Source: Spirabiliibacterium falconis (lineage in GTDB: Bacteria > Pseudomonadota > Gammaproteobacteria > Enterobacterales > Pasteurellaceae). Taken from it: a stretch of DNA of 64,000 bases. Every line of letters starts with the position of its first letter. Position 1 is the first letter of the stretch. Below are positions 9,278-20,968 of the stretch, piece after piece. Made by a program: the position numbers and the translations under genes. The stretch spans positions 248,001-312,000 of the forward strand of contig NZ_JABMIJ010000006.1 of NCBI RefSeq assembly GCF_014885015.1, read 5' to 3'. A model generated the notes under the pieces. It ran no database searches. It was not told the origin of the DNA and saw only the letters and a list, made by a program, of their open reading frames with translations.

Positions 9278-10945
9278 TTATTCGCTTTTAGCAGCTTTAA
9301 ACGCTTCCGCCATTGCATTTGGAATAGCTTCTTCTTGCTTGTTCACATTTGCAATTGCTGCGCTATCTTCTGCTTCATCTTTTGCACGAACAGATAAATG
9401 AACTAAACGTGCTTTACGATCAACGCCTGTGTATTTTGCTTCAATCTCATCACCAACATTAACAATACTGGTTGCATCTTCAACGCGTTCACGAGAAAGA
9501 TCTGCTACACGAACGTAGCCTTCAGCACCGCCATCTAATTCAACTTTAACACCTTTCGCATCAACTTCAACGGCTTTACCTTTTACGATAGCACCTTTCT
9601 TATTAGCTGCGATAAAATTGTTAAATGGATCATCTTCTAATTGCTTAATGCCTAAAGAAATGCGTTCTTTAACGGCATCAACTTGCAATACGACAGCTGC
9701 AACTTCATCACCTTTCTTATAATTACGAACAGCTTCTTCGCCTGGTACATTCCAAGAAATATCAGATAGATGAACAAGACCATCAATGCCGCCTTCCAAT
9801 CCAATGAAAATACCAAAATCAGTAATCGATTTAATTTTACCTTCAACACGATCACCTTTTTTGTGCGTTTCATCAAATTGTTGCCATGGATTTGGTTTAC
9901 ATTGTTTTAAACCTAAAGAAATACGACGACGTTCTTCATCGATTTCTAATACCATAACTTCAACTTCATCACCGACATTAACAACTTTAGATGGGTGGAT
10001 ATTTTTATTAGTCCAATCCATTTCAGATACGTGAACTAGACCTTCAACACCATCTAAGATCTCAACGAAACAGCCGTAATCTGTTAAGTTAGTAACTTTA
10101 CCTGTTAATTTGCTATTAACTGGATGATTTTCAGCAATCGCAACCCAAGGATCTTGACCTAATTGTTTTAAACCTAATGACACGCGAGTACGATCACGAT
10201 CAAATTTTAATACTTTAACGGTGATTTCATCACCTACATTAACAATTTCACTTGGATGTTTAACACGTTTCCACGCCATATCAGTGATGTGTAATAAACC
10301 ATCAACACCGCCAAGATCAACGAATGCACCATAGTCAGTTAAATTTTTAACCACACCTGTAACGGTTGCATCTTCAGCGAGGTTTTCAAGTAATTGTTCA
10401 CGTTCTTGGCTATTTTCTGTTTCAATCACAGCACGACGTGAAACAACAACGTTGTTACGTTTTTGATCAAGTTTAATTACTTTAAACTCTAATTCTTTGC
10501 CTTCTAAATGTAAGGTATCGCGAACTGGGCGAGTATCTACTAAAGAACCCGGTAAGAACGCACGAACGCCATTTAGCTCAACAGTGAAGCCACCTTTAAC
10601 TTTACCATTGATGATACCAGTTACAGTCGCCTGTTCTTCATAGGCTTTTTCTAATTCAATCCAAGACTCGTGGCGAACAGCTTTCTCACGCGACAGTTTA
10701 GTTTCACCGAAGCCATCTTCAACCGCATCAAGGGCAACTTTCACTTCATCGCCCACTTGGACTGCAAGTTCGCCTTGTGCATTTAAAAATTCTTCTACTG
10801 GAATAGCGGATTCAGATTTTAAACCTGCGTCAACCAATACAAATCCTTTTTGGATTGCAACAACAGTACCGTTAACGATAGAACCTTGACGAGTTTCAAG
10901 TTCTTTTAGGGATTCTTCAAATAATTGAGCAAAAGATTCAGTCAT
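9278..10945 (-). CDS. rpsA: 30S ribosomal protein S1
   Basis: S1 binds mRNA on the small ribosomal subunit and promotes initiation on structured or weak-SD messages. The 555-residue protein has six S1 OB-fold repeats; repeats 3-6 are obvious from recurrent segments of the form [11 protein letters not shown]...GVxGLxHxSEMxW. The N-terminal acidic [15 protein letters not shown] is the part that docks on S2. A 98-nt gap separates it from cmk and may hold the leader through which S1 is known to control its own synthesis. No USS lies in the gene. Confidence 0.98.
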   Translation of the reverse strand: MTESFAQLFEESLKELETRQGSIVNGTVVAIQKGFVLVDAGLKSESAIPVEEFLNAQGELAVQVGDEVKVALDAVEDGFGETKLSREKAVRHESWIELEKAYEEQATVTGIINGKVKGGFTVELNGVRAFLPGSLVDTRPVRDTLHLEGKELEFKVIKLDQKRNNVVVSRRAVIETENSQEREQLLENLAEDATVTGVVKNLTDYGAFVDLGGVDGLLHITDMAWKRVKHPSEIVNVGDEITVKVLKFDRDRTRVSLGLKQLGQDPWVAIAENHPVNSKLTGKVTNLTDYGCFVEILDGVEGLVHVSEMDWTNKNIHPSKVVNVGDEVEVMVLEIDEERRRISLGLKQCKPNPWQQFDETHKKGDRVEGKIKSITDFGIFIGLEGGIDGLVHLSDISWNVPGEEAVRNYKKGDEVAAVVLQVDAVKERISLGIKQLEDDPFNNFIAANKKGAIVKGKAVEVDAKGVKVELDGGAEGYVRVADLSRERVEDATSIVNVGDEIEAKYTGVDRKARLVHLSVRAKDEAEDSAAIANVNKQEEAIPNAMAEAFKAAKSE

Positions 10946-11043
10946 ATTTAATCTTCAAAATAAATTAATAACGTCCACTTGAAATCCTTTCAAATGGGGC
11001 TGTAAATATCGGTTCAATCATCCATGATTAAACCCTAGTCACA

Positions 11044-11724
11044 TCACACCTTCAAATTTAGGTTATGATCAATATATTGTAACGCTTTTTCAAGTACTTG
11101 ACCAACACTTAATTCACTTGTATCTAAAAAATAGGCATCTTGTGCTGGTTTTAATGGTGCAACAGCACGATTTCTATCACGATCATCACGCGCCTTAATA
11201 TCCGCTAAAATCGCGTCAAAATCTGCCATCACCCCCTTTCCCAGCAGCTGATTATAACGCCGCTGAGCACGAACCTCACTACTCGCATCTAAGAAAATTT
11301 TAATCTGCGCCGTTGGGAAAACCACCGTCCCCATGTCACGCCCATCGGCGATCAACCCGCGTGGCGTGCTAAAATCACGTTGGCGTTGCAACAATGCAGA
11401 CCGCACTTTAGGCAACGCTGCTACTTTTGACGCATTAATGCCTGCCTGTTCAGTACGAATTGCTACACTCACATCTTCACCATCGAGCAAAACCTGAACC
11501 GCACTTTCATGCGGAATAAACTGTAAATTAAGTGTCGAACCAAGCGCACTTAACGCATTCTCATCCTCAAGTGCAATTCTCTTTTTCACAGCTGCTACGC
11601 CTAATACACGATAAATTGCGCCAGAATCCAGCAAATCAAAATCAAAATGCTGCGCCAAACGCTGGCACAACGTCCCCTTGCCCACTCCACTTGGACCGTC
11701 AATCGCAATGACTATATTTTCCAT
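11044..11724 (-). CDS. cmk: Cytidylate kinase
   Basis: Cmk phosphorylates CMP and dCMP with ATP. The 226-residue protein has the P-loop GPSGVGKGT at residues 10-18, the CMP-binding insert region containing RQRDFSTPRGLIADGRDMGT, and a lid segment RAQRRYNQL. It lies upstream of rpsA as in other gammaproteobacteria, and follows a small hydrolase gene by 2 nt, so the two are probably co-translated. Two USS copies (11400, 11498) are inside. Confidence 0.97.
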   Translation of the reverse strand: MENIVIAIDGPSGVGKGTLCQRLAQHFDFDLLDSGAIYRVLGVAAVKKRIALEDENALSALGSTLNLQFIPHESAVQVLLDGEDVSVAIRTEQAGINASKVAALPKVRSALLQRQRDFSTPRGLIADGRDMGTVVFPTAQIKIFLDASSEVRAQRRYNQLLGKGVMADFDAILADIKARDDRDRNRAVAPLKPAQDAYFLDTSELSVGQVLEKALQYIDHNLNLKV

Positions 11725-11726
11725 TT

Positions 11727-12296
11727 TTATTCCTTTTCTAATATCGCACGTTGAATTTTTAAAACCAGTTCGAATGCCACGGGCAAATGTGTAAAACCCT
11801 CTCGATCAAGGAAATGACCGCCTGAATTGAAGAGATAAAAATCTGCGCCCAATTTTTCAGCTAAATGTTCACTATACTGCCATGGAACAATAGTGTCATC
11901 ACGGGCAGACACGACTGCTTTATACAAAATTTGCTGTTTTAAAAAATCAAAATTAAGGGCTTTAACACAAAATTCATCTAATTCACTTAACCCTGTCACA
12001 GATTGGCAAAAGCCAGAGACAAAAACAACGCCTACAACTGACGTGACATTTTTATTGGCTTGTAAATACTGCAAAAGAGAAATACATCCCAAACTGTGCC
12101 CCACTAAAATTGTGTCATGATCAAGTATGATTTCCTGCTCAAGCGTACGTAGCCACTGCTCAAAGTGCGGTGCGTGGCTATTAGGCATCTCCAATGAATA
12201 CGCTCTAATATTATGTTTTTCACACTGTGACACCAGCCATGGAAACCAATGTGCGTTTTTATTAGCCGTATAGCCATGAACAATATAGAGCTTCAC
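11727..12296 (-). CDS. RBBP9/YdeN-like alpha/beta hydrolase, GTG start
   Basis: The 189-residue product is a small serine hydrolase-fold protein of the RBBP9/YdeN family. The nucleophile elbow is GHSLG with Ser68; the acid is likely the aspartate in [10 protein letters not shown] and the base the histidine of [10 protein letters not shown]. The start is GTG 12296 (KLYIVHGY follows), placed so that GTGA overlaps the rlmKL stop, with GGGGG just upstream; the longer frame to 12320 lies in rlmKL. Substrate is unknown. Its wedging between rlmKL and cmk suggests co-transcription but gives no functional clue. Confidence 0.82.
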   Translation of the reverse strand: MKLYIVHGYTANKNAHWFPWLVSQCEKHNIRAYSLEMPNSHAPHFEQWLRTLEQEIILDHDTILVGHSLGCISLLQYLQANKNVTSVVGVVFVSGFCQSVTGLSELDEFCVKALNFDFLKQQILYKAVVSARDDTIVPWQYSEHLAEKLGADFYLFNSGGHFLDREGFTHLPVAFELVLKIQRAILEKE

Positions 12297-14416
12297 ACTT
12301 TCCCCCGCACAACCCAACAATTATGAATCTGTTTATTGCGTTCAAAATCCAGTGGTAGGGTTTTGGCGGTGATGTCAACCGCACTTAGTCCCAACTGTGC
12401 TAAACCATCATGATCCATTTTAAAGCCACGCTTGTTGTTGGAAAAAATAATCGTACCGCCCTCTTCGAGGCAATTTTTTAACATTGTGAATAAGTGAATA
12501 TGATCCCGCTGCACATCCCAGCTGTCTTGCATGCGCTTGGAGTTTGAAAAGGTCGGCGGGTCAACAAAAATCAAGTCATACCGCACTTTGCATTGTGCCA
12601 GCCACTGCAGGCAGTCAGCTTGGATGATTTGGTGGCAACGGCTTTCTTCAAAACCGTTTAAGTTCAAGTTCTGCTCTGCCCAATTAAGATAAGTGTTCGA
12701 CATATCCACCGTGGTAGTACTTTTTGCGCCGCCAAGTGCAGCGTGAACTGTCGCCGATCCTGTATAGGCAAACAAATTCAAAAACGATTTTCCTTTTGCC
12801 ATCTCGCCGACCATTTTACGCGTCTGTCGGTGATCTAAGAACAAGCCTGTATCCAAATAATCGGTGAGATTAACCCACAATTTTGCGCCATACTCATGCA
12901 CATAAAAATATTCACCTTTTTCCGCCATTTTTTCGTATTGATTTTTGCCCTTTTGCTTTTGGCGGACTTTAAGCACCAATTTATTCGTGTCAACACCCGT
13001 GACATTCAGTGTGGCGGTGACTGCATCTAGCAAACGTTGGCGTGCTTTGGCTGGGTCAATATTTTTCGGTGCGGCGTATTCTTGCACCACGATATGATCG
13101 CCATAGCGATCCACCGCGAGGTTATATTCAGGCAAATCCGCATCATATAAGCGATAGGCATCAAGCCCTTGCTGCGTCGCCCATTTTTCCACTTTTTTAC
13201 AATTTTTCTGCAAGCGATTGGCAAAATCTGGTGCAACATTAACCGCACTTTGTGTTTTTTCATCGGCTAGTGTTATGCCTGATTTTTCAGCAATGCGATA
13301 ATTTTTTTGCACACAATCCAACGGACCATTTTTTGCCTTAAATTGGCGATAGGCACGCATGCGTACGCAGTCCAATAATTGCGCCTCACCGCTAAAAAGT
13401 GATACATTCCAACCTGCGAATTCAGCTTTCAACCGTTGCCCTAATACGGAATACAGTGCAATAAGGGCGGGGGTTGCCCCCAATCGCTCTCCATAAGGTG
13501 GGTTACACACCACCGTACCGCACTTTTGTGGGCTTGGATTGTGCAATGCTGCCACGTCACCAAATTGAAAATGAATTAAATTGCCTACACCTGCCGCAAT
13601 GGCGTTATTCTGTGCTTTGTTTAATACGCGGCGATCAATGTCAACGCCGTAAAAGTGCGGTTCAATATCATGCTTAACCGCACTTTGCAGTTGTTCTCGC
13701 ACAGTTTGGAATAGGGTAGGATTATGCCCTTTCCAATGGTCAAATCCCCAATGCAAACGGCTGAGATTAGGTGCAATGTTTGCTTCCATCATCGCTGCTT
13801 CAATTAATAATGTGCCCGAACCACACATAGGATCGACTAAAGGCGTGCCGCTCACCCACCCCGAACGTATGATAATTGCAGCGGCAAGCGTTTCCCGTAA
13901 CGGGGCTTTACCGCTTTCTTGCCGATAGCCTCGCAAATGTAGGGCTTCTCCGCTGAGATCCAGTGAGATAATCACCTTATCACGATTAAGGTAGGCATGT
14001 AAGCGAATGTCAGGGTAATCTTTATCAACATTCGGACGTGCCTGCCCTTGACGCTCAAAATAATCAACAATCCCATCTTTCACACGCATCGCACCAAATT
14101 GACTATGGCGAATCGCATGATTTGTGCCGTTGAAGTCAACTAAAAAAGTACAACGACTATCAAATTGGCTTGCCCAATCAAACTGGCTCACTAACGCATA
14201 TAAATCCAAATCACTATATACATTACCTGAAATGAGAGGTAATAAAATACGCGAACTTAGGCGTGAACCAAGCAAAGTGCGGTACAATGTGCTCTCATCA
14301 GCGGTAAATTGCACGCCACCTTGCACAATACGCAATGCTGTGGCGCCAAGCTCTGTGAGTTCAACTTTTAACAATTCTTCAAAACCACGAGCGGTGGTGG
14401 CAAATAGTGTATTCAT
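12293..14416 (-). CDS. rlmL: Bifunctional 23S rRNA methyltransferase RlmKL
   Basis: RlmKL methylates 23S rRNA at G2445 (m2G, RlmL half) and G2069 (m7G, RlmK half). The 707-residue protein is the fused gammaproteobacterial form: a THUMP domain (about residues 45-155), the RlmL domain with [12 protein letters not shown], and the C-terminal RlmK domain with [13 protein letters not shown], both carrying the (N/D)PP(Y/T) catalytic motif. Seven or more USS copies lie in the gene, the densest cluster in a single reading frame here. The stop codon overlaps the GTG of the following hydrolase gene. Confidence 0.96.
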   Translation of the reverse strand: MNTLFATTARGFEELLKVELTELGATALRIVQGGVQFTADESTLYRTLLGSRLSSRILLPLISGNVYSDLDLYALVSQFDWASQFDSRCTFLVDFNGTNHAIRHSQFGAMRVKDGIVDYFERQGQARPNVDKDYPDIRLHAYLNRDKVIISLDLSGEALHLRGYRQESGKAPLRETLAAAIIIRSGWVSGTPLVDPMCGSGTLLIEAAMMEANIAPNLSRLHWGFDHWKGHNPTLFQTVREQLQSAVKHDIEPHFYGVDIDRRVLNKAQNNAIAAGVGNLIHFQFGDVAALHNPSPQKCGTVVCNPPYGERLGATPALIALYSVLGQRLKAEFAGWNVSLFSGEAQLLDCVRMRAYRQFKAKNGPLDCVQKNYRIAEKSGITLADEKTQSAVNVAPDFANRLQKNCKKVEKWATQQGLDAYRLYDADLPEYNLAVDRYGDHIVVQEYAAPKNIDPAKARQRLLDAVTATLNVTGVDTNKLVLKVRQKQKGKNQYEKMAEKGEYFYVHEYGAKLWVNLTDYLDTGLFLDHRQTRKMVGEMAKGKSFLNLFAYTGSATVHAALGGAKSTTTVDMSNTYLNWAEQNLNLNGFEESRCHQIIQADCLQWLAQCKVRYDLIFVDPPTFSNSKRMQDSWDVQRDHIHLFTMLKNCLEEGGTIIFSNNKRGFKMDHDGLAQLGLSAVDITAKTLPLDFERNKQIHNCWVVRGKV

Positions 14417-14483
14417 AACAGCCTTTAAGGTAATACTAGTCTGCTAATTATATCAGATCAGTGTATGAAAAAGCATATCTAAA

Positions 14484-14510
14484 TAAAAAAGCGCAGCAAA
14501 GGCTACGCTT
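14484..14510 (-). terminator. Intrinsic terminator after the MFS gene or in the rlmKL upstream region
   Basis: AAGCGCAGC (14489-14497) and GCTACGCTT (14502-14510) form a stem with one G-U pair; on the minus strand a T run follows. It lies between the MFS stop and the rlmKL start, both leftward. Confidence 0.7.
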
Positions 14511-14529
14511 AATCATCAAAGTGCGGTTG

Positions 14530-15735
14530 TTAATTCAAGGCTTTGCCTTTTAGCTCAGGAATTAAGAATACGGTTGCAAGCAAATCAATAAGATAAATAG
14601 CCGCCAGCAGGGCGATGGCCACTTGGAATGAATACGCTGATACAATTGCACCTACGACGATAGGTCCAAATCCACCGACAGCTCGCCCTAGGTTGAACAA
14701 GACATTTTGTGCTGTCGCCCGTGCTGATGTTGGGTAGGCTTCTGACATGAGCGCGCCGTAACCTCCCAGCATACCATTAACAAAAATCCCCATAATCACA
14801 CCCGCAATTAGCATTGATTCAGGGGTGGTTAATTGAGAATAAACGATTACGGCGATGGCCGCACCGATTTGAAATAAAATGAAACTTGGCTTGCGCCCAA
14901 TGCGATCTGCAAGTTGCCCGAATACCCAGATGCCTAACATCATTCCCAGCACACTCATTGCAGTCCATACGCCTGATTTTGCCAATGTGAAGCCCAGTTG
15001 TTTAGATAAGAAACTTGGCATCCAAATCATAATGCCATAATAACCAAAATTTTGCACCGAACATAAAATCCAAATGCCGATACTCACTTTGGTGGTTTCA
15101 CGGTCTTTCACTAATAGGCGGAAAGATTCCCATTTTGATTGACGAGGCTGTTTTTGGTTTTCTTTAAATACCTCAGGCTCATGCAATTTCGCTCGTAAAT
15201 ACCACGCCACAAACGCAGGAATAATGCCAACTAAAAACATTCCTCGCCAGCCAATGATAGGTAATAATAATGGTGTGAGTAATGCCGCACCCAATACACC
15301 AAGTTGCCACCCTAGGGCAACATAACTTGATGCCCTTGCACGGTGACGAGCAGGCCATGCTTCTGCCGCTAAAGCCATACCAATGCCGAATTCACCACCA
15401 AGACCAATTCCTGCGATAGTTCGGTAGATCAGTAAATCCCAGTAACCTTGTGCAAACGCACACAATCCAGTAAAGACAGCAAATAAAATGATCGTCCACG
15501 TTAAAACCCTCACTCGTCCAAACCGATCACTTAATGCACCAAAAATAATGCCGCCCGCGACCGCACCGACTAATGTCCACGTTACAAGTGAACCCAGTTG
15601 TGCTTTTGTTAAAGCTAAGTCAGCACCAATAGCTGAGAGCATAAAGCCTAAAATTAATAAATCAAAGCCGTCCATTGCATAGCCTACGGCAGATCCCACG
15701 ACCGCTTTGATACCATAACGATCTATTTTTTGCAT
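14530..15735 (-). CDS. MFS transporter, metabolite:H+ symporter type
   Basis: This 401-residue, 12-helix major facilitator resembles the sugar/aromatic-acid symporter branch, including the uncharacterised H. influenzae carrier HI_1104. The loop 2-3 signature GALSDRFGRVRV and its loop 8-9 counterpart GQLADRIGRKPS are clear, and GYAMDGFDLLILGF in helix 1 is typical of the acid:H+ symporters. The ATG at 15735 (MQKIDRYG) has AGGAG upstream; a GTG at 15762 is less likely. The substrate cannot be read from sequence. It is monocistronic between two terminators. Confidence 0.85.
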   Translation of the reverse strand: MQKIDRYGIKAVVGSAVGYAMDGFDLLILGFMLSAIGADLALTKAQLGSLVTWTLVGAVAGGIIFGALSDRFGRVRVLTWTIILFAVFTGLCAFAQGYWDLLIYRTIAGIGLGGEFGIGMALAAEAWPARHRARASSYVALGWQLGVLGAALLTPLLLPIIGWRGMFLVGIIPAFVAWYLRAKLHEPEVFKENQKQPRQSKWESFRLLVKDRETTKVSIGIWILCSVQNFGYYGIMIWMPSFLSKQLGFTLAKSGVWTAMSVLGMMLGIWVFGQLADRIGRKPSFILFQIGAAIAVIVYSQLTTPESMLIAGVIMGIFVNGMLGGYGALMSEAYPTSARATAQNVLFNLGRAVGGFGPIVVGAIVSAYSFQVAIALLAAIYLIDLLATVFLIPELKGKALN

Positions 15736-15773
15736 TTGCTGTTTTCTCCTGTTGTATTTCACTTTCTCTCAAT

Positions 15774-15811
15774 CAAAAAAAATCCCTTTTAAAAATAAAA
15801 GGGATTTAAAA
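15774..15811 (-). terminator. Intrinsic terminator of serS
   Basis: AATCCCTTTT (15781-15790) and AAAAGGGATT (15797-15806) form a 10-bp stem flanked by A/T runs just past the serS stop. Confidence 0.85.
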
Positions 15812-15813
15812 AA

Positions 15814-17109
<1,296 letters not shown>

Positions 17110-17228
17110 CTAGCCTTTTATGAAAGTGTTTTAATGTGTTTTACACAAAATTGGCGTATTTTAACGCGATTTTTGTGATCACGCTAGCAAAAAAACCGCA
17201 CTTTATCCTTTTTATTTTCACGTATAAA

Positions 17229-17251
17229 AAAAGCACCTTAACGGTGCTTTT
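17229..17251 (-). terminator. Intrinsic terminator of ftsH
   Basis: AAAAGCACC (17229-17237) and GGTGCTTTT (17243-17251) form a 9-bp stem with an A run upstream on the plus strand, i.e. a T run on the ftsH transcript. Confidence 0.82.
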
Positions 17252-17267
17252 ATCAAAGTGCGGTCAA

Positions 17268-19199
17268 CTATGCTTTTGGCTGATCATCATCAGCTTTTTG
17301 TCGCTCTTCTTCCTTCACTTCGTCAAACGATTTCGGCTCGTCATCCGATGGTTCAGGCGCATTGCCTTTTACCTCTTCCCACCCTATTGGCGGGCTGACC
17401 TCTTCTCGTGCCATTAACTGTTTGATTTGCTCAAGCTCAATAGTCTCATATTTGATCAACGCATCTTTCATTGCATGTAATATATCCATATTATCTTGCA
17501 ACAATTGACGAGAACGCTGGTAGTTTCGACTCACAATCGCACGCACTTCTTCATCAATAAGGTGTGCGGTTTCATCAGACATATGTTTCGCTTTTGCCAT
17601 TGAACGACCAAGGAATACCTCACCTTCGTCCTCAGCATAAAGCACAGGACCGAGTTTGTCAGAAAAGCCCCACTCTGTCACCATTTTGCGTGCAATATTA
17701 GTCGCAACTTGAATGTCATTTGAAGCCCCTGTTGAGATATTTTCTTCACCATAAATCAGTTCTTCAGCAATACGTCCAGCATAAAGCGTAGAAAGTTTAC
17801 TCTCTAATTGTTTCTGACTAATGCTGATTTGATCGCCTTCTGGTAAGAAGAACGTTACCCCCAGTGCTCGCCCGCGTGGAATAATAGTCACTTTATGTAC
17901 GGGATCGTGCTCAGGCACAAGGTAACCTACAATTGCATGTCCTGCTTCATGATACGCTGTCGATTCTTTTTGCTTATCGGTCATCATCATGGTGCGACGC
18001 TCAGGTCCCATATTAATTTTATCTTTCGCCTTTTCAAACTCTAACATCGTCACGATGCGTTTGTTTGTACGAGCAGCAAAAAGCGCAGCTTCATTCACTA
18101 AATTTGCCAAGTCCGCCCCTGAATAGCCCGGTGTACCACGAGCAATCACCATTGGATTGACATCCTCTGCAACAGGCACTTTACGCATATGCACTTTTAA
18201 AATTTGCTCACGTCCACGCACATCAGGCAATCCAACAGTTACTTGGCGATCGAAACGCCCTGGTCGAGTCAGTGCAGGATCGAGCACATCTGGGCGGTTA
18301 GTCGCTGCAATCACAATCACGCCTGAATTGCCTTCGAAACCATCCATTTCAACTAGCATTTGATTTAGCGTTTGTTCACGTTCATCGTGTCCGCCCCCTA
18401 ATCCTGCACCACGTTGACGGCCCACTGCATCAATTTCGTCAATAAAAATCAAACACGGTGCATTTTTCTTTGCTTGTTCAAACATGTCACGCACACGTGA
18501 TGCTCCAACCCCCACAAACATTTCGACAAAGTCAGAACCCGAAATAGTGAAAAATGGTACTTTTGCTTCACCTGCAATGGCTTTTGCTAATAATGTTTTA
18601 CCCGTTCCTGGTGGTCCAACCATTAAAATGCCTTTAGGAATTTTACCGCCAAGTTTTTGAAACTTACTTGGATCACGCAAGAAATCAACAACTTCAGCCA
18701 CTTCTTCTTTGGCTTCTTCACAGCCTGCCACATCGGTAAACCGCACTTTGTTTTGATCTTCACTCATCATCTTGGCACGGCTTTTTCCAAAGCTCATCGC
18801 TTTACCGCCACCGCCTTGCATCTGACGCATAAAGAAGACCCATACTCCAATAAGAAGTAACATTGGGAACCATGAAATCAAAATTTGGGATAATAGTCCT
18901 CGTTTTTCAGGCGGTGTGCCAAGCACTTTGATGTCTTTTTTGATCAAATCATCAAGCAATTTATCATCATATAACGGCATAACGGTTTGATATTTATCAC
19001 CATTGGTTTTGGTTACCGTAATTTCGTTTTGATCAAAGCGTGTCTCACGCACTTGATTTTTACCCACATCAGAAATAAAAGTCGTATAATCTACACCACT
19101 TTTTGCGTCTGAATCGGAATTAAAACTTTGAAAAACAGACATCAAAATAACACCGATAACTGTCCACAAAATTAAATTTTTTATCATATCGTTCTTCAA
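17268..19199 (-). CDS. ftsH: ATP-dependent zinc metalloprotease FtsH
   Basis: FtsH is the membrane-anchored AAA+ protease that degrades LpxC, SecY and other substrates. The 643-residue protein has two membrane helices (about residues 6-23 and 100-120) around a periplasmic domain, Walker A GPPGTGKT at residues 195-202, Walker B and following [14 protein letters not shown], and the zinc site HEAGH at 417-421. Its stop is overlapped by a USS at 17256-17264. It is downstream of rlmE as in E. coli; its adaptor LapB is encoded at 7339-8535. Confidence 0.98.
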   Translation of the reverse strand: MKNDMIKNLILWTVIGVILMSVFQSFNSDSDAKSGVDYTTFISDVGKNQVRETRFDQNEITVTKTNGDKYQTVMPLYDDKLLDDLIKKDIKVLGTPPEKRGLLSQILISWFPMLLLIGVWVFFMRQMQGGGGKAMSFGKSRAKMMSEDQNKVRFTDVAGCEEAKEEVAEVVDFLRDPSKFQKLGGKIPKGILMVGPPGTGKTLLAKAIAGEAKVPFFTISGSDFVEMFVGVGASRVRDMFEQAKKNAPCLIFIDEIDAVGRQRGAGLGGGHDEREQTLNQMLVEMDGFEGNSGVIVIAATNRPDVLDPALTRPGRFDRQVTVGLPDVRGREQILKVHMRKVPVAEDVNPMVIARGTPGYSGADLANLVNEAALFAARTNKRIVTMLEFEKAKDKINMGPERRTMMMTDKQKESTAYHEAGHAIVGYLVPEHDPVHKVTIIPRGRALGVTFFLPEGDQISISQKQLESKLSTLYAGRIAEELIYGEENISTGASNDIQVATNIARKMVTEWGFSDKLGPVLYAEDEGEVFLGRSMAKAKHMSDETAHLIDEEVRAIVSRNYQRSRQLLQDNMDILHAMKDALIKYETIELEQIKQLMAREEVSPPIGWEEVKGNAPEPSDDEPKSFDEVKEEERQKADDDQPKA

Positions 19200-19249
19200 A
19201 TTACGACCTCTTCTGATTTCCCATAGTGATAAAATAAGGCAATAGATTA

Positions 19250-19879
19250 CTACAATTTATAACCTGTTGCCACAATATAAACTTCCCTTGAGCGATCTCG
19301 CGATGCTTCAGGTTTTCGAACTTTGACTGTTGTAAAAAGGCGACGAATTTCGCGTAAATACTCATCAAACCCTTCACCTTGAAACACTTTAACCACAAAA
19401 CTACCATTTTTCGCCAAGACTTGACGACACATATCCAATGCCAGTTCAACCAAATACATCGCACGTGGAATATCGACCGATGGCATGCCAGAAAAATTCG
19501 GGGCCATATCCGACATTACCACATCCACTTTTTGTTCGCCAACGCGATCTAAAAGTGCGGTCAGCACACTCTCTTCACGAAAATCACCTTGCAAAAAATC
19601 AACACCTGCGATCGGGTCCATATCCAAAATATCACACGCAATCACTCGCCCGCGCCCGCCAATTTGCTGTACCACAAATTGTGACCATCCCCCTGGAGCC
19701 GCACCAAGATCGACTACTGTCATCCCTTGTTTAAATAATTTATCCTTACTTTGCAGCTCATCGAGTTTAAAATAAGCTCGTGAACGCAATTTTTGTTTGT
19801 GTGCTTTTTGCACAAACTGATCTTTAAAATGTTCATTTAGCCAGCGATTAGAACTTGCTGAGCGTTTTTTCTTTCCCAT
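19250..19879 (-). CDS. rlmE: 23S rRNA 2'-O-ribose methyltransferase RlmE (FtsJ)
   Basis: RlmE methylates U2552 in the A loop of 23S rRNA and is heat-shock induced in E. coli. The 209-residue protein shows the SAM-binding [12 protein letters not shown] and [11 protein letters not shown], with the K-D-K-E catalytic set consistent with [10 protein letters not shown] (Lys), SDMAP (Asp) and VVKVFQGEG (Lys). ftsH follows after 50 nt, probably in one operon; yhbY diverges upstream. Confidence 0.97.
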   Translation of the reverse strand: MGKKKRSASSNRWLNEHFKDQFVQKAHKQKLRSRAYFKLDELQSKDKLFKQGMTVVDLGAAPGGWSQFVVQQIGGRGRVIACDILDMDPIAGVDFLQGDFREESVLTALLDRVGEQKVDVVMSDMAPNFSGMPSVDIPRAMYLVELALDMCRQVLAKNGSFVVKVFQGEGFDEYLREIRRLFTTVKVRKPEASRDRSREVYIVATGYKL

Positions 19880-19990
19880 TTTTTCTCTCTGAACATCAAA
19901 TGATGGTTTAAATGTTAATATGGTGCTAAAATTTTTATATTCAAGCAGATTTTTATAATTTTCCGTTTAACTGGAAACCTAAGGATAACT

Positions 19991-20284
19991 ATGACACTTT
20001 CTACAAAACAAAAACAATTCTTAAAAGGACTTGCACATAATCTCAAACCGGTGGTTATGCTCGGTGCAAATGGCCTAACTGAAGGCGTTGTTGCTGAGAT
20101 TGATAACGCGCTTGACCACCACGAACTGATTAAAGTGAAAATTGCAGGTGCAGAACGTGAAACCAAACAATTAATCATTGATGCCATTGTTCGTGAAACC
20201 CGTGCTGAGCCCGTGCAATTAATTGGTCATGTTTTGGTACTCTATCGCCCAAGTGAAGCACAGTTAATTCGCTTACCAAAATAA
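19991..20284 (+). CDS. yhbY: CRM-domain ribosome assembly protein YhbY
   Basis: The 97-residue protein is a single CRM RNA-binding domain associated with pre-50S particles. The sequence contains LAHNLKPVVMLGANGLTEGV and the family GxxG-type loop region, then DHHELIKVKIAG. The ATG at 19991 follows AAGGATAACT. It is divergent from rlmE-ftsH and convergent with greA, the order seen in enterics. Confidence 0.95.
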   Translation: MTLSTKQKQFLKGLAHNLKPVVMLGANGLTEGVVAEIDNALDHHELIKVKIAGAERETKQLIIDAIVRETRAEPVQLIGHVLVLYRPSEAQLIRLPK

Positions 20285-20286
20285 AG

Positions 20287-20315
20287 AAAATGCCTTTCAT
20301 TAGAAAGGCATTTTT
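20287..20315. terminator. Terminator between yhbY and greA
   Basis: AAAATGCCTTTC (20287-20298), loop ATTA and GAAAGGCATTTT form a long stem with T5 following; it can serve both convergent genes. A USS (20317-20325) abuts it and overlaps the greA stop. Confidence 0.85.
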
Positions 20316-20324
20316 AACCGCACT

Positions 20325-20804
20325 TTAGGTTTTGTAAATGACCTCAATAATATCAAACTCAACTTGCCCACCTGGCGTGGTAATAACAACATTATCGTCA
20401 ACTTCCTTGCCGATAAGCCCACGTGCAATCGGCGAATTCACAGAAATTAACCCTTGTTTGATGTCAGCTTCGTCATCACCAACAATTTTATACGTGACTT
20501 CTTCATCATTATCAACATTGACCAGTACCACCGTTGCACCAAAAATCACTTTTCCATTATTCTTAATTTTGCTCACATCAATGATTTGACAATTTGCCAG
20601 TTTACTTTCAATATCTTGAATGCGTCCTTCACAAAATGCCTGCTGCTCACGAGCAGCATGATATTCGGCATTTTCCTTTAAATCCCCGTGCTCACGCGCT
20701 TCTGCAATTGCTTTGATAATTTCAGGGCGACGAACGGTTTTTAATTGCTCCAATTCTTGTTTTAGTTGTTCTGCACCACGGGCTGTCATTGGAATTTGCT
20801 GCAT
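20325..20804 (-). CDS. greA: Transcription elongation factor GreA
   Basis: GreA enters the RNA polymerase secondary channel and stimulates cleavage of backtracked RNA. The 159-residue product has the N-terminal coiled coil (about residues 10-75) with the acidic tip sequence around [10 protein letters not shown], and the C-terminal FKBP-like domain ending [13 protein letters not shown]. The start at 20804 has AGGAAG-type SD upstream. It diverges from dacB. Confidence 0.97.
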   Translation of the reverse strand: MQQIPMTARGAEQLKQELEQLKTVRRPEIIKAIAEAREHGDLKENAEYHAAREQQAFCEGRIQDIESKLANCQIIDVSKIKNNGKVIFGATVVLVNVDNDEEVTYKIVGDDEADIKQGLISVNSPIARGLIGKEVDDNVVITTPGGQVEFDIIEVIYKT

Positions 20805-20968
20805 AATAACTTCCTTGCGTTAAGACAAAAAAAACCTACAGCAATAATAATGTTGCCGTAAGGAATTGATGTTTTGTAAAAGAATTTGAAAGTATTCAAA
20901 TTCGCTTTTAAATAACTCTATAACACTCTATATTATGGGGTTTGGAATCAAATTGCAATGAATTCACC

